The notes under the pieces were generated by a model. That model was not told where the DNA came from. It was given only the letters and a program-made list of their open reading frames with translations, and ran no database searches. Of a stretch of 62,090 nt of DNA, positions 48,874 through 56,099 are shown in pieces. Numbering within the stretch: the first letter of the stretch is position 1; each line of letters opens with the position of its first letter. Both the position numbers and the translations under genes were made by a program. Source of the DNA: a virus; IMG/VR virus record IMGVR_UViG_3300042527_000115, positions 1-62,090 of that record. One strand, given 5' to 3'.

Positions 48874-49268
48874 CCCGCGTATTTCTTAAATGCTTTTTTG
48901 TATTCCGCATAGGTCTTAAACCCCTGCGGCTTACGCATCACGCAGTACAGGGCAAAGTCTTCTGACATGAAATGCCCCTGCGCCAACTCATCGTGCGACT
49001 TTCCGACCTGATCGTAGGTCTCACCGTTGTAGTGGGCTTTGAGAACAAACTTAAGCTTTTCCCACAGATCATGGTCATATCCATCAGGGCAGATGTCCTG
49101 CCCATCGACGCGCCCATATCCATCGTAGACGCCCTCGAGCTTTCGGCCATCCGGATACAGGACCACGATGTCGAATAGCTGCGGATACTTCCTATGCCAA
49201 TCGTTCCCGTAGCCATGATGGATCACGGGGTGGTGTGATTTCGCGCAAGTCTTTGAAAAGAATCCCAT
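48864..49268 (-). CDS. Hypothetical His/Tyr-rich protein
   Basis: 134 residues. The start MGFFSKTCAKSHHPVIHHGYG is rich in His; the middle has GYGRVDGQDICPDGYDHDLW. It ends in a helical basic tail (YAEYKKAFKKYAGWL). The first 30 residues look like a metal-binding loop. No known domain. AAGGAGAGAAAGC precedes the ATG. Confidence 0.5.
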   Translation of the reverse strand: MGFFSKTCAKSHHPVIHHGYGNDWHRKYPQLFDIVVLYPDGRKLEGVYDGYGRVDGQDICPDGYDHDLWEKLKFVLKAHYNGETYDQVGKSHDELAQGHFMSEDFALYCVMRKPQGFKTYAEYKKAFKKYAGWL

Positions 49269-49279
49269 GCTTTCTCTCC

Positions 49280-49567
49280 TTAAAGTGTGGGAAATACTTC
49301 GTCTTGATCCATGAACAGGGCGCCTCCGTTGTTGCCCTCATCATCAGCTGAAGCAAACATATAGCTGCCGTTATCGAACACAATCACCAGCGGGCGCTTC
49401 GACCAATACATCTCATCCGCTTCGTCTTTGGTCATGTATCTGACCTCTTTGATGCGCCGGCCGACAAGCTTTTTTTCTGCAATCTGCGTGGCCCGACCTT
49501 CGATAATCAACTCGTTTGATTTCACGGGAAGATCCACGCTGATCGTGGGGGTGAGGGTAACTTTCAT
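49280..49567 (-). CDS. Hypothetical beta-rich protein, 95 residues
   Basis: MKVTLTPTISVDLPVKSNEL begins a beta-rich protein with a KKLVGRRIKEVRYMTKDEADEM centre and ends FDNGSYMFASADDEG. It starts at 49567, preceded by GGGAGGCAGC, rather than an in-frame upstream ATG. It resembles small phage early proteins; the YMTKDEADEMYW part is characteristic. Unknown function. Confidence 0.55.
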   Translation of the reverse strand: MKVTLTPTISVDLPVKSNELIIEGRATQIAEKKLVGRRIKEVRYMTKDEADEMYWSKRPLVIVFDNGSYMFASADDEGNNGGALFMDQDEVFPTL

Positions 49568-49755
49568 GCTGCCTCCCTGATGCGGGATAGCGTTCCGCAG
49601 ACAAGGCAGCACCCGTCTTCATGCGGTGTGCGGTCTTCGCATGGCAAGCAATCGCGCCATGAATCACAGGTTAGAGTGCCGTCCTCAACCGCTTTGTAGA
49701 CGGCAGACTGACCACCTTTTTCGTAGATCTGAACCGCCTTTTCGTAATTAGACAT
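49564..49755 (-). CDS. Cys-rich small protein
   Basis: 63 residues. LTCDSWRDCLPCEDRTPHEDGCC followed by LVCG shows six Cys and one His, and is probably a zinc-binding fold. The N-terminal part is helical (YEKAVQIYEKGGQSAVYKAV). It overlaps its neighbours by several bases. It may bind nucleic acid or a host protein. Confidence 0.55.
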   Translation of the reverse strand: MSNYEKAVQIYEKGGQSAVYKAVEDGTLTCDSWRDCLPCEDRTPHEDGCCLVCGTLSRIREAA

Positions 49756-50071
49756 GGCTCACCTCCAACTCTTCGGGCAATTCAATCTCATCGCCAAGCT
49801 TGCTGGCCACATAGCATCGCATCGCGGCGATTAGGGGTGTTGGCCCAGAATAATGAGATTCTTCGGAAAACTCTGCGTCATATGGCAAGGCTACCCATTC
49901 TTCAATGTGTTGTTTTACTTGTATGCCTTCCCGTTCAATGATCGGGCCACCTTGCGCCCAATTTTTTGAGTATTCAGGGCAAGAATCATCGAATCCATAA
50001 CGAACATTTGCATATTCGCATTGGGCTACTGCCCAATCTAATGCGGCTCCTGATAATTCATTTGTTTTCAT
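49748..50071 (-). CDS. ninX: NinX-like protein (DUF2591)
   Basis: 107 residues from the ATG at 50071 with GGGAGGCAGC upstream. Characteristic parts are GAALDWAVAQCEY, WAQGGPIIEREGI, EEWVAL and the C-terminal GPTPLIAAMRCYVASKLGDEIELPEE. This matches the phage NinX/DUF2591 family of lambdoid nin regions; the biochemical function is unknown. It overlaps the next gene by four bases. Confidence 0.8.
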   Translation of the reverse strand: MKTNELSGAALDWAVAQCEYANVRYGFDDSCPEYSKNWAQGGPIIEREGIQVKQHIEEWVALPYDAEFSEESHYSGPTPLIAAMRCYVASKLGDEIELPEELEVSHV

Positions 50072-50244
50072 GCTGCCTCCCTTACTTTCAGATCCCAAGC
50101 TTGTTGCAGCCCTTTATCTGAAAATTGATCGTATCCACCACCAGCAAAAAACATGGTTACCTGATGTAGCTGATCAGGGTTATCTAACAAAAAGCGCAAC
50201 TCTAATTCGGTCAATTCCTTGACCATCTGCTCTCTTGTTTTCAT
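50068..50244 (-). CDS. Small helical protein, 58 residues
   Basis: Begins MKTREQMVKELTELELRFLL with an amphipathic helix and continues DNPDQLHQVTMFFAGGG. The ATG lies in the stop codon of the previous gene (ATGA). No motif recognised. Part of the early minus-strand operon. Confidence 0.5.
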   Translation of the reverse strand: MKTREQMVKELTELELRFLLDNPDQLHQVTMFFAGGGYDQFSDKGLQQAWDLKVREAA

Positions 50245-50405
50245 GCTTTCTCTCCTTCGGTGTAAAAGAAAAAAGTTTTTTGACAACGCGGGCAAACACC
50301 GCTCTCACCCTCACCCACTAGCGGCGTAGTGAAAATGCGAACGCCATCACGCGGACAAGACGGAAGATCGTCTGCCTCAAGTGCATAAAAAACTGGGTTA
50401 TCCAT
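50241..50405 (-). CDS. Small zinc-ribbon protein, first gene of operon
   Basis: 54 residues. LPSCPRDGVRIF near residue 17 and GVCPRCQKTFFFY near residue 37 give three or four ligands for zinc. The strong ribosome site TGCTAGGAGGTTT precedes the ATG. It is the first gene after the promoter at 50430-50459. The leader is complementary over 13 bases to the loop of small RNA candidate 1. Confidence 0.65.
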   Translation of the reverse strand: MDNPVFYALEADDLPSCPRDGVRIFTTPLVGEGESGVCPRCQKTFFFYTEGEKA

Positions 50406-50429
50406 TTTTAAAACCTCCTAGCAATTGAA

Positions 50430-50459
50430 AGGATATTGAAAGTCAATATTGTTTGTCAA
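50430..50459 (-). promoter_or_regulatory. Promoter of minus-strand operon
   Basis: On the minus strand TTGACA (50454-50459), 18 bases, TATCCT (50430-50435). The spacer contains TTGAAAGTCAA in plus-strand sense (50436-50446), and TTGTTTGTCAA (50449-50459) covers the -35: a pair of the operator-like elements also found at 53263 and 54199. Confidence 0.6.
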
Positions 50460-50460
50460 G

Positions 50461-50529
50461 CCTCACCAACCAGCCTCACCTTCTCAGGCCTCACCCATTC
50501 GGACTCACCCACCAGCCCTCACCTACCAG
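50461..50529. repeat. CCTCACC direct repeats
   Basis: Five copies of CCTCACC (the fourth has one change) start at 50461, 50474, 50489, 50503 and 50517, 13-15 bases apart, with CCAG between several. The last copy with its flank, CCTCACCTACCAG, is identical to 54140-54152 within the terminase small gene, and a near copy is at 50309. The array lies at a promoter and at the edge of a composition island. Confidence 0.55.
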
Positions 50530-50637
50530 CACGAGGGTAGCGACGAGTGCGACCGCCAGCGCGACCGCGACCGCAACGCGAAGCGCGACCGGGTCCGGAT
50601 CGGACCCAGCCGGCCGCGGATCGATATCGGCGCCCAT
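50491..50637 (-). CDS. Tiny membrane protein candidate
   Basis: 48 residues with start MGADIDPRPAGSDP, then ALRVAVAVALAVALVATLVL as a transmembrane segment and a WWVSPNG end. The hydrophobic part is encoded by GCG/GTC repeats. No clear ribosome site; the ATG nearly overlaps the stop codon of the upstream gene. The gene is weakly supported. Confidence 0.35.
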   Translation of the reverse strand: MGADIDPRPAGSDPDPVALRVAVAVALAVALVATLVLVGEGWWVSPNG

Positions 50638-50639
50638 GA

Positions 50640-50828
50640 TCAGCTGCGATCGATGCAGCTGGAAGGGATCAGCCCGATCAGCTTTCCCGCTAGCGTTTCC
50701 GCGTATACCCACGGCGCCCACGGTGTCCGCAGGCGAATCCGCAGGCCATAGGGCAGGCCCGCGAGATGTGGCAGCTGCGCGGCCGTGGCCGAGGGCTTAT
50801 AAATAAAAACCGGTTTAGATTTCCGCAT
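50640..50828 (-). CDS. Hypothetical basic protein, 62 residues
   Basis: MRKSKPVFIYKPSATAAQLP begins a short protein with LRIRLRTPWAPWVYAETLAG and a C-terminal LIGLIPSSCIDRS. The start is preceded by AGGGGAAATT, the same leader as at 51798. It is the terminal small protein of the GC-rich minus-strand operon. Function unknown. Confidence 0.5.
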   Translation of the reverse strand: MRKSKPVFIYKPSATAAQLPHLAGLPYGLRIRLRTPWAPWVYAETLAGKLIGLIPSSCIDRS

Positions 50829-50908
50829 AATTTCCCCTAAGTGATCCCCGAGACAATTCCCGGGCCGGTATCCCCTCAGCTGCGGCCGAAGGGATATAAG
50901 CCCGGAAA

Positions 50909-51586
50909 CTATGCCCGGGCGATCGGGATCACTCGACGGGCGCGGGCTTCGGTTATCTTTTCCCGGAATCCATGGGCGCGGAATCCGACGATCACGGACC
51001 GATCAGGGACCGCGCAAAGCTTGCAAGACTCGCACGTTACCCCGTCTCGGGATTGCGCAGGGCAGATCACGATCGGCCGGCCGGCTGGCGTGTAGGTTTT
51101 TTCCGGGGTATCCGCGGGCACTATCGCGACGACCGGACCGGCTTTTAATTCGGCCAGCTGATCAGCTTCGCCCGCATCATCCGCGGATAAATTGATCGTG
51201 AAACCCCACGCGTTAGCGTGTCGAATCCAGCCGACCGCCTGCGGGCTTTTTTTGTGCGTGTACGTGTAACCCCTGCGCCCGGTATTGGCCGCGACTAGGT
51301 GGCCGAGGGCGACCGGATCGACCGCTTCCCCGTCTCCGGGAAGATCCCCGGCCACGTTATGACGCCAAAGCTGGCCGGCCGGTAAAGCTGCGACACGTTC
51401 GCAAAGCTTCGACCATTCCAGCCCGGCCGCTGCGCGATTCCACGCGAGACGCGTATGAAAAGCTTCGGCATAGCAATCCAGCCCGTAATGAGGGCAGGAA
51501 GGCGGGCAGCTTTCCCGCTGCGTATACGTTACCGGGATCGGGCCGGTTTTAACGTTCGCGGATCTCTCGACAAAAAGCGCTTTCAT
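50909..51586 (-). CDS. Conserved Cys-rich phage protein
   Basis: 225 residues. The N terminus KTGPIPVTYTQRESCPPSCPHY has a Cys-x3-Cys motif with another Cys after a Tyr-Gly-Leu-Asp step. The C-terminal part has VICPAQSRDGVTCESCKLCAV with four more Cys, followed by VIVGFRAHG. A metal or iron-sulphur site is probable. The family is common in phage genomes and is of unknown function. The gene overlaps its neighbour by one base. Codon use is GC-rich. Confidence 0.6.
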   Translation of the reverse strand: MKALFVERSANVKTGPIPVTYTQRESCPPSCPHYGLDCYAEAFHTRLAWNRAAAGLEWSKLCERVAALPAGQLWRHNVAGDLPGDGEAVDPVALGHLVAANTGRRGYTYTHKKSPQAVGWIRHANAWGFTINLSADDAGEADQLAELKAGPVVAIVPADTPEKTYTPAGRPIVICPAQSRDGVTCESCKLCAVPDRSVIVGFRAHGFREKITEARARRVIPIARA

Positions 51587-51798
51587 TATTTGCCCCCTTT
51601 AGTGATTTCAAAAACAACGGATCGCATTAGGTCCAGCGCATCGGGCCACGCGTGGCCGTTCGCCTTTAATCGATCGAAGTACGGCCGCGCAGCTGATTCC
51701 ATCGCGCGGGCGTCCAGCTTTCCCGCGGCCAGTACCGGCGCGACCGCATCGCGGAATTGCATCAGGATCACCGCGTCGGAATTTTCAAGTTTGCTCAT
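51586..51798 (-). CDS. Hypothetical helical protein, 70 residues
   Basis: Start at 51798 (MSKLENSDAVILMQFRDAVA), preceded by GAGGGGAAATT; an upstream in-frame ATG is rejected. The protein is helical with DARAMESAARPYFDRLKAN. It overlaps neighbours by one and four bases. Unknown function. Confidence 0.5.
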   Translation of the reverse strand: MSKLENSDAVILMQFRDAVAPVLAAGKLDARAMESAARPYFDRLKANGHAWPDALDLMRSVVFEITKGGK

Positions 51799-51962
51799 AA
51801 TTTCCCCTCGACGGATTCCCATGCATCGATTAAAGCCCGCGAGACCTTGTGATAATTGGAATCTTCCAAAGCTGCGAGACAGATTAAAAAAACGTCTCGC
51901 CCGTCCCAGTCGGTAGACGCGGCAAGCGATAGCCCTAAATTTAAGATTTTCTGATCGTCCAT
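51795..51962 (-). CDS. Small protein, 55 residues
   Basis: MDDQKILNLGLSLAASTDWD starts a short helical protein continuing GRDVFLICLAALED. The start overlaps the preceding stop codon (ATGATGG context) and the end overlaps the next start by four bases. It has normal operon geometry, which supports a real gene. Function unknown. Confidence 0.45.
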   Translation of the reverse strand: MDDQKILNLGLSLAASTDWDGRDVFLICLAALEDSNYHKVSRALIDAWESVEGKL

Positions 51963-52234
51963 CATTGCGCCCCCGAATAAGTGTCATATCCGCGGACCTT
52001 TGACCGCCGTTCACGGGCTACGCGCTCGCGATACTTTGGGGGGAATCCGAAACATTCTAAAAAAGCTTTTTGAAATTTCGACGCGTCGCAATCTTCTTCG
52101 AGATATGCGAAACCGTCGCGCTCATATGAGTAGCGCGAAATTTCTCGCGAGATCAGAAGATCAGCCAAAAGGCGCTTTGGTACTTTGACCCAGCCGTGGC
52201 CGGGATCGGAAATAAAATCGAACGTTTTTTGCAT
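51962..52234 (-). CDS. Hypothetical protein, 90 residues
   Basis: Starts at 52234 with AAGGGG upstream. MQKTFDFISDPGHGWVKVPK is a known opening of small phage proteins, then RYSYERDGFAYLEEDCDASK and a basic end. It is similar to proteins of unknown function in phages of GC-rich hosts. The gene uses codons typical of the island. Confidence 0.55.
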   Translation of the reverse strand: MQKTFDFISDPGHGWVKVPKRLLADLLISREISRYSYERDGFAYLEEDCDASKFQKAFLECFGFPPKYRERVARERRSKVRGYDTYSGAQ

Positions 52235-52281
52235 TGTGTAACCCCTTGAAAAAACCCCGGGGAAATCCCCCGGGGAATTGA

Positions 52282-52692
52282 TTAATCGAGACGGGATCCC
52301 GCGAAGGCGTCGATTCCCGCAGCCCGCAGGGTTTCCGCGTACGCGGCCGCGAAGGCGCTTTTCCGTTCGACGGATTGTCCGAATTCGGAAACCCAGTATT
52401 GGATCCCGCCACCATAAGCTGACCGCATCAGGCCCGTTTTTTTCGCCCATATCCCGAAGCTGGAATTCGCAGGCTTTACCGTGACCCACGCGAACCCGCA
52501 GGCTCCATCGTCGACGCGCCAAAGCTGGCCGCGTAATTCGTCGATTACGTGCATCGGGACGGGCGAAGCTTCAATTCCCGCCTGAATCCCGGCTTCGCGG
52601 GCGCGATCCGCTAAAGCTTGAAATTCCGCGTAACGGCTAGCGCGGGCGTTTTTTTCAGCGCTGATTTTTTCTTTAAGTGTCGCGTATTGCAT
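52282..52692 (-). CDS. Hypothetical protein, 136 residues
   Basis: Start at 52692 (MQYATLKEKISAEKNARASR). A helical N-terminal half leads to LRGQLWRVDDGACGFAWVTV and WAKKTGLMRSAYGGGIQYW. The pattern of Trp and Gly in the second half suggests a compact beta domain. No family is recognised. Codons such as GCG, GAT and GCT predominate. Confidence 0.5.
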   Translation of the reverse strand: MQYATLKEKISAEKNARASRYAEFQALADRAREAGIQAGIEASPVPMHVIDELRGQLWRVDDGACGFAWVTVKPANSSFGIWAKKTGLMRSAYGGGIQYWVSEFGQSVERKSAFAAAYAETLRAAGIDAFAGSRLD

Positions 52693-52714
52693 GATTCGAT
52701 TCCCTTTCATGTAT

Positions 52715-52930
52715 TTAATGATTCGCAAAGCTTCGGACGGAAAGCCCGAAGGATTCCAGCCCCTGAGATTTCACGTCGATCGAGTAACCTAGGGCTTCGA
52801 TTTCGCGCAGGCTGGCCGGGGTTAGCGTTTTCGTCCCTGCGATCCGGGCAAAGCTTTTTGAAGCTTCGCAGGCGGGATACACGACCCGCGAACCGTAGAC
52901 GTCTTTTATTTCGACAATGATTGTTTTCAT
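52715..52930 (-). CDS. Hypothetical protein, 71 residues
   Basis: MKTIIVEIKDVYGSRVVYPA shows a beta-strand start. The next part, ASKSFARIAGTKTLTPASLREIEALGY, is helical. It resembles short phage proteins near single-strand DNA-binding genes, without assignable function. It overlaps the next gene upstream by one base. Confidence 0.5.
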   Translation of the reverse strand: MKTIIVEIKDVYGSRVVYPACEASKSFARIAGTKTLTPASLREIEALGYSIDVKSQGLESFGLSVRSFANH

Positions 52931-53190
52931 TATTCCCCCCGGGCTTTATTGATTGCAGCTTGAACGATCGCGGCCGTTTCCGCGGGCATTTCGACGTTAC
53001 CGTCGAAGGCGACGAATTCGAGGGCTGCGAGTAGATCCGGCGCAGCTGCGATAAGGCGGGCGTCAGCTGGCCGGCGCGTTTCCGAGTAGACAATTTCCCC
53101 GACTGCATCGCGGCCGGAATTGATCAGATAGACGCGTGGGCTTATACCGTCTGCGATATTCCACGGTCCGGGCGTGTAATTAGATTTCAT
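52930..53190 (-). CDS. TPGPW-type small phage protein, first gene of operon
   Basis: 86 residues. MKSNYTPGPWNIADGISP and ADARLIAAAPDLLAALEFV are hallmarks of a very common phage early protein of unknown function. The start at 53190 is preceded by AAAGGGTTCAA. It is the first gene of the GC-rich minus-strand operon, next to the control region at 53263. Confidence 0.7.
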   Translation of the reverse strand: MKSNYTPGPWNIADGISPRVYLINSGRDAVGEIVYSETRRPADARLIAAAPDLLAALEFVAFDGNVEMPAETAAIVQAAINKARGE

Positions 53191-53428
53191 ATTGAACCCT
53201 TTTTGATATTCCCGGGATCGTCCCGGTCCGTGTCGATAAAAACGAATCGACAAATGCAATCGTTGACTTTCAAGACTTGATTGTCAACACTTTATCTCTA
53301 TCGATCAAGGGGAATTGATAGCGGGAAACAATCGCGGGAGATCCGCGGCCAGCCCGAAGGGCGAAGGCTTGCATTTTGCCCGATTAGGATTAGACTATCG
53401 ATTCTAAGAAATACCCATATAAAACACT
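53191..53428. promoter_or_regulatory. Divergent control region with TTGAC elements
   Basis: 238 bases between the minus-strand operon and the terminase small gene. TTGACTTTCAA (53263-53273) and TTGATTGTCAA (53277-53287) lie 14 bases apart and include a TCAAGACTTGA palindrome between them. On the minus strand TTGACA (53282-53287) could serve as -35. No perfect -10 is seen on either strand. Confidence 0.5.
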
Positions 53429-54202
53429 ATGACGAAAAGACTGACCCGGCGGGAGATATCCGAAGGATTAAAGACAGTACCAATCGAATCGCTATTGATC
53501 GGGGTAAACAATCCCGCGGGAATAAAGCTTACAGCAAAGCAAAAAAGATTCGCCGAGGAAATAGTGAAGGGGAACACGAAGGCGGGAGCGTATAGGGCAG
53601 CTTATCCCGACAGTAAAGCTAAGCCAGCCGTCCAAAGCGTAGAGGGTCATAGATTAATGGCGAATCCTAAAGTGTCCCTTCAAATAGACGCGATGAGGCT
53701 GGCGCTGGAGCGGCAGAAATATACTACCCCTGCAGCTTTGAGGGCTCTCGTAATCGATCAGCTGGTGGAAAAGGTCCTAGACCCCGAAGTAAAGCCCGCG
53801 CAGCAGCTGAAAGCGCTGCACCTGCTGGGGACCGTTACCGAGGTCGCAGCCTTTACCGAACGGAAAACAATCGAACACACGGGGACCGATTCGGAATCTA
53901 TCCGCGGCCGGCTACTTGAGACAATCCGGGCCGCTTTGAAGGTGGACGCGATCGACGTCGAGACAATCGAAGGCGATGATCTGCTGGCCGAGATCAAAAG
54001 CGCCCGCGCGGAACCCCCGGCCGATGCGGATTCGACGCCCGCGGACCCCACCCGGACGCCACCCCCCGCGGACGATTCGACGGACCCACAGTCCACTATG
54101 CATACTATTCCACACTCTCAATCCCCTCTTGAATCTAAGCCTCACCTACCAGTAGAAACGGGTGCGGTTCTAGCGGAGAAAGAGGACAATGAAACTACTT
54201 GA
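53429..54202 (+). CDS. Terminase small subunit
   Basis: 257 residues. LTAKQKRFAEEIVKGNTKAGAYRAAYPDS and SVEGHRLMANPKV form the helix-turn-helix domain of the Terminase_2 family, which recognises the packaging start site. The middle is helical (KPAQQLKALHLLGTVTEVAA) and the last 60 residues are Pro/Thr/Asp-rich and disordered. No clear ribosome site precedes the ATG, so the start may be leaderless or later. It includes a CCTCACCTACCAG word repeated at 50517, perhaps related to the packaging site. Confidence 0.82.
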   Translation: MTKRLTRREISEGLKTVPIESLLIGVNNPAGIKLTAKQKRFAEEIVKGNTKAGAYRAAYPDSKAKPAVQSVEGHRLMANPKVSLQIDAMRLALERQKYTTPAALRALVIDQLVEKVLDPEVKPAQQLKALHLLGTVTEVAAFTERKTIEHTGTDSESIRGRLLETIRAALKVDAIDVETIEGDDLLAEIKSARAEPPADADSTPADPTRTPPPADDSTDPQSTMHTIPHSQSPLESKPHLPVETGAVLAEKEDNETT

Positions 54203-54248
54203 CTGTCAACCTCAGTGTAACAGGTGTTACACTTAACTTGACTTTCAA
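54199..54248. promoter_or_regulatory. Operator cluster before LexA-like gene
   Basis: TTGACTGTCAA (54199-54209, perfect palindrome), AGTGTAACA-GG-TGTTACACT (54214-54233, perfect arms) and TTGACTTTCAA (54238-54248) lie side by side, directly after the terminase small gene. The middle palindrome is like the one at 33605. They may bind the product of the gene at 54378 or another regulator. Confidence 0.6.
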
Positions 54249-54377
54249 GGGGGTGGGGGTAGTAACAAAGTTATGGATGTGAGGGTAGGGGTGATTTATA
54301 GGAAAGCCCCCCTTTGTGTTTTGAAATGAGAGTGGGTGGGGGGGTATATTTTTTTGGGAAGGCGAAAGGTTAGAGAA

Positions 54378-54602
54378 GTGACTCCGGCTCAGAAGGAAGT
54401 ATTTTTGATAATTGATGAGTTTTGGAAGAGGTATGGATTTGCGCCCTCGATAGATGATGTTATGTATCTAACGGGCGAAAAGGGTCGTGGGAATGTGGCG
54501 AGGAAGATGAGAAGGTTAGTGGAGTTGGGGTTGTGTAAGGGGATTCCTGGGAGAGCCAGGACGATTAGACCTGCGAACGTAAGGGCGCGGGACATTGAGT
54601 AA
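54378..54602 (+). CDS. LexA-type HTH protein with GTG start
   Basis: 74 residues from a GTG at 54378, reading TPAQKEVFLIIDEFWKRYGFAPSIDDV, then VARKMRRLVELGLCKGIP and RARTIRP. This is closely like the LexA DNA-binding domain, without the protease domain. An in-frame GTG at 54336 is the alternative start. G-rich DNA lies just before it. It overlaps the large terminase gene by eight bases, an unusual location for a regulator. Confidence 0.7.
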   Translation: MTPAQKEVFLIIDEFWKRYGFAPSIDDVMYLTGEKGRGNVARKMRRLVELGLCKGIPGRARTIRPANVRARDIE

Positions 54603-56094
54603 AGTAATAGATTTAATTAATCAACTTCCCGAAGGTGAAAGGGAAGAACTATTGGTCATGGCGCAGGAGTATCAGGATGCGCTTATGAGGGAAAAGGCTC
54701 AGAAGTCGTTTATGACCTTTGTGAAGTCAATGTGGCCGGCCTTTATTCATGGAAGGCATCATGCGGTCATGGCTAAGAAGTTTGAGGAAATCGCCGAGGG
54801 GAAGCTAAAGAGGCTGATTATTAATATGCCCCCGCGGCACACGAAGTCGGAGTTTGCTTCTTACTTATTGCCGGCCTGGTACTTAGGGCGGTTTCCCCAC
54901 AAAAAGATTATTCAAAGCTCCAATACAGCGGAGTTAGCGGTGGGATTTGGACGTAAAGTTCGAAATCTGGTGGATGGAGATATGTATGCAAAAGTCTTTC
55001 CGAACGTATCCCTGCGACACGACTCTAAGGCTGCTGGGCGGTGGTCTACTAATGCTAATGGTGAGTATTTTGCTATTGGCGTTGGCGGTACCGTCACTGG
55101 TAAGGGAGCTGACCTCCTTATTATCGACGACCCTCACTCGGAACAAGAAGCAGCCCTAGCCGGCCAAGACCCAAGTGTCTACGATAAGGTCTATGAGTGG
55201 TACTCCTCTGGGCCGCGGCAGCGTCTTCAGCCTGGTGGAGCGATCGTAATTGTGATGACGCGCTGGGGAAAGCGCGATTTAACGGGGCAAGTTATCAAAG
55301 CCAGCGCTCAAAGGGGCGGCGATGAGTGGGATGTCATTGAATTTCCAGCGATTTTGCCCTCTGGAAAGCCTTTGTGGCCTGAATTTTGGAGCCTAAAAGA
55401 GCTTTCCGCTCTAAAAGAAGAGCTTCCGAACCCAAAATGGCAGGCTCAGTACCAGCAAGATCCGACTTCTGAGTCCTCAGCAATCGTAAAACGGGAGTGG
55501 TGGCAGGTCTGGGAGGAAGATAGCCCCCCATCTGTGAGCATGATCATCCAAGCCTGGGATACTGCGTTTGAAAAAAACAACCGCGCCGACTATTCGGCCT
55601 GCACAACCTGGGGAGTTTTTGATCATCCGGATAATAATGGCGTTTATCAGGCGAATTTGATTTTATTAAATGCCTTTCGCGATCGGCTTGAGTTTCCGGA
55701 ACTGAAAAAACGCGTGTTGGAACAATATAAAGAGTGGAGTCCAGACGGTCTGATGATTGAAAAGAAGGCCTCTGGAGCGCCATTGATTTATGAGCTGCGA
55801 AGCATGGGGGTTCCGGTACAAGAATTCACCCCAACCCGCGGCAATGACAAGATCACCAGACTAAACGCCGTGGCCGATTTGTTTGCCTCCGGCCGAGTCT
55901 GGATTCCAAACACAAACTGGGCCGAGGAAGTCGTGGACGAGGTTGCATCTTTCCCCTCCGGAGAGCATGATGACTACGTTGACTCCGTATCCCTGGCTCT
56001 AATGAGATTTAGGCAGGGTGGTTACGTTCGTACCATCCTGGATGAAGAGGACGAACCTACTTACTTTAAGCAGCGAAGAGCTGCCTATTACTAA
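54595..56094 (+). CDS. terL: Terminase large subunit
   Basis: 499 residues, TTG start (54595) overlapping the LexA-like gene, with AAGGG about ten bases upstream. Walker A is NMPPRHTKSE (from residue 77), Walker B is LLIIDDP (Asp178, Asp179). The nuclease domain has Asp322 in QAWDTAFEKN and an acidic end HDDYVDSV. This ATPase-nuclease drives DNA into the head and cuts it. The length is normal. The start codon is unusual but is placed by geometry with the previous gene. Confidence 0.93.
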   Translation: MSKVIDLINQLPEGEREELLVMAQEYQDALMREKAQKSFMTFVKSMWPAFIHGRHHAVMAKKFEEIAEGKLKRLIINMPPRHTKSEFASYLLPAWYLGRFPHKKIIQSSNTAELAVGFGRKVRNLVDGDMYAKVFPNVSLRHDSKAAGRWSTNANGEYFAIGVGGTVTGKGADLLIIDDPHSEQEAALAGQDPSVYDKVYEWYSSGPRQRLQPGGAIVIVMTRWGKRDLTGQVIKASAQRGGDEWDVIEFPAILPSGKPLWPEFWSLKELSALKEELPNPKWQAQYQQDPTSESSAIVKREWWQVWEEDSPPSVSMIIQAWDTAFEKNNRADYSACTTWGVFDHPDNNGVYQANLILLNAFRDRLEFPELKKRVLEQYKEWSPDGLMIEKKASGAPLIYELRSMGVPVQEFTPTRGNDKITRLNAVADLFASGRVWIPNTNWAEEVVDEVASFPSGEHDDYVDSVSLALMRFRQGGYVRTILDEEDEPTYFKQRRAAYY

Positions 56095-56099
56095 GAACC

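Noticed and set aside
50540-50600. GCGACC tandem repeats
   Set aside because: Explained by Val-Ala codons of a predicted membrane helix on the minus strand.
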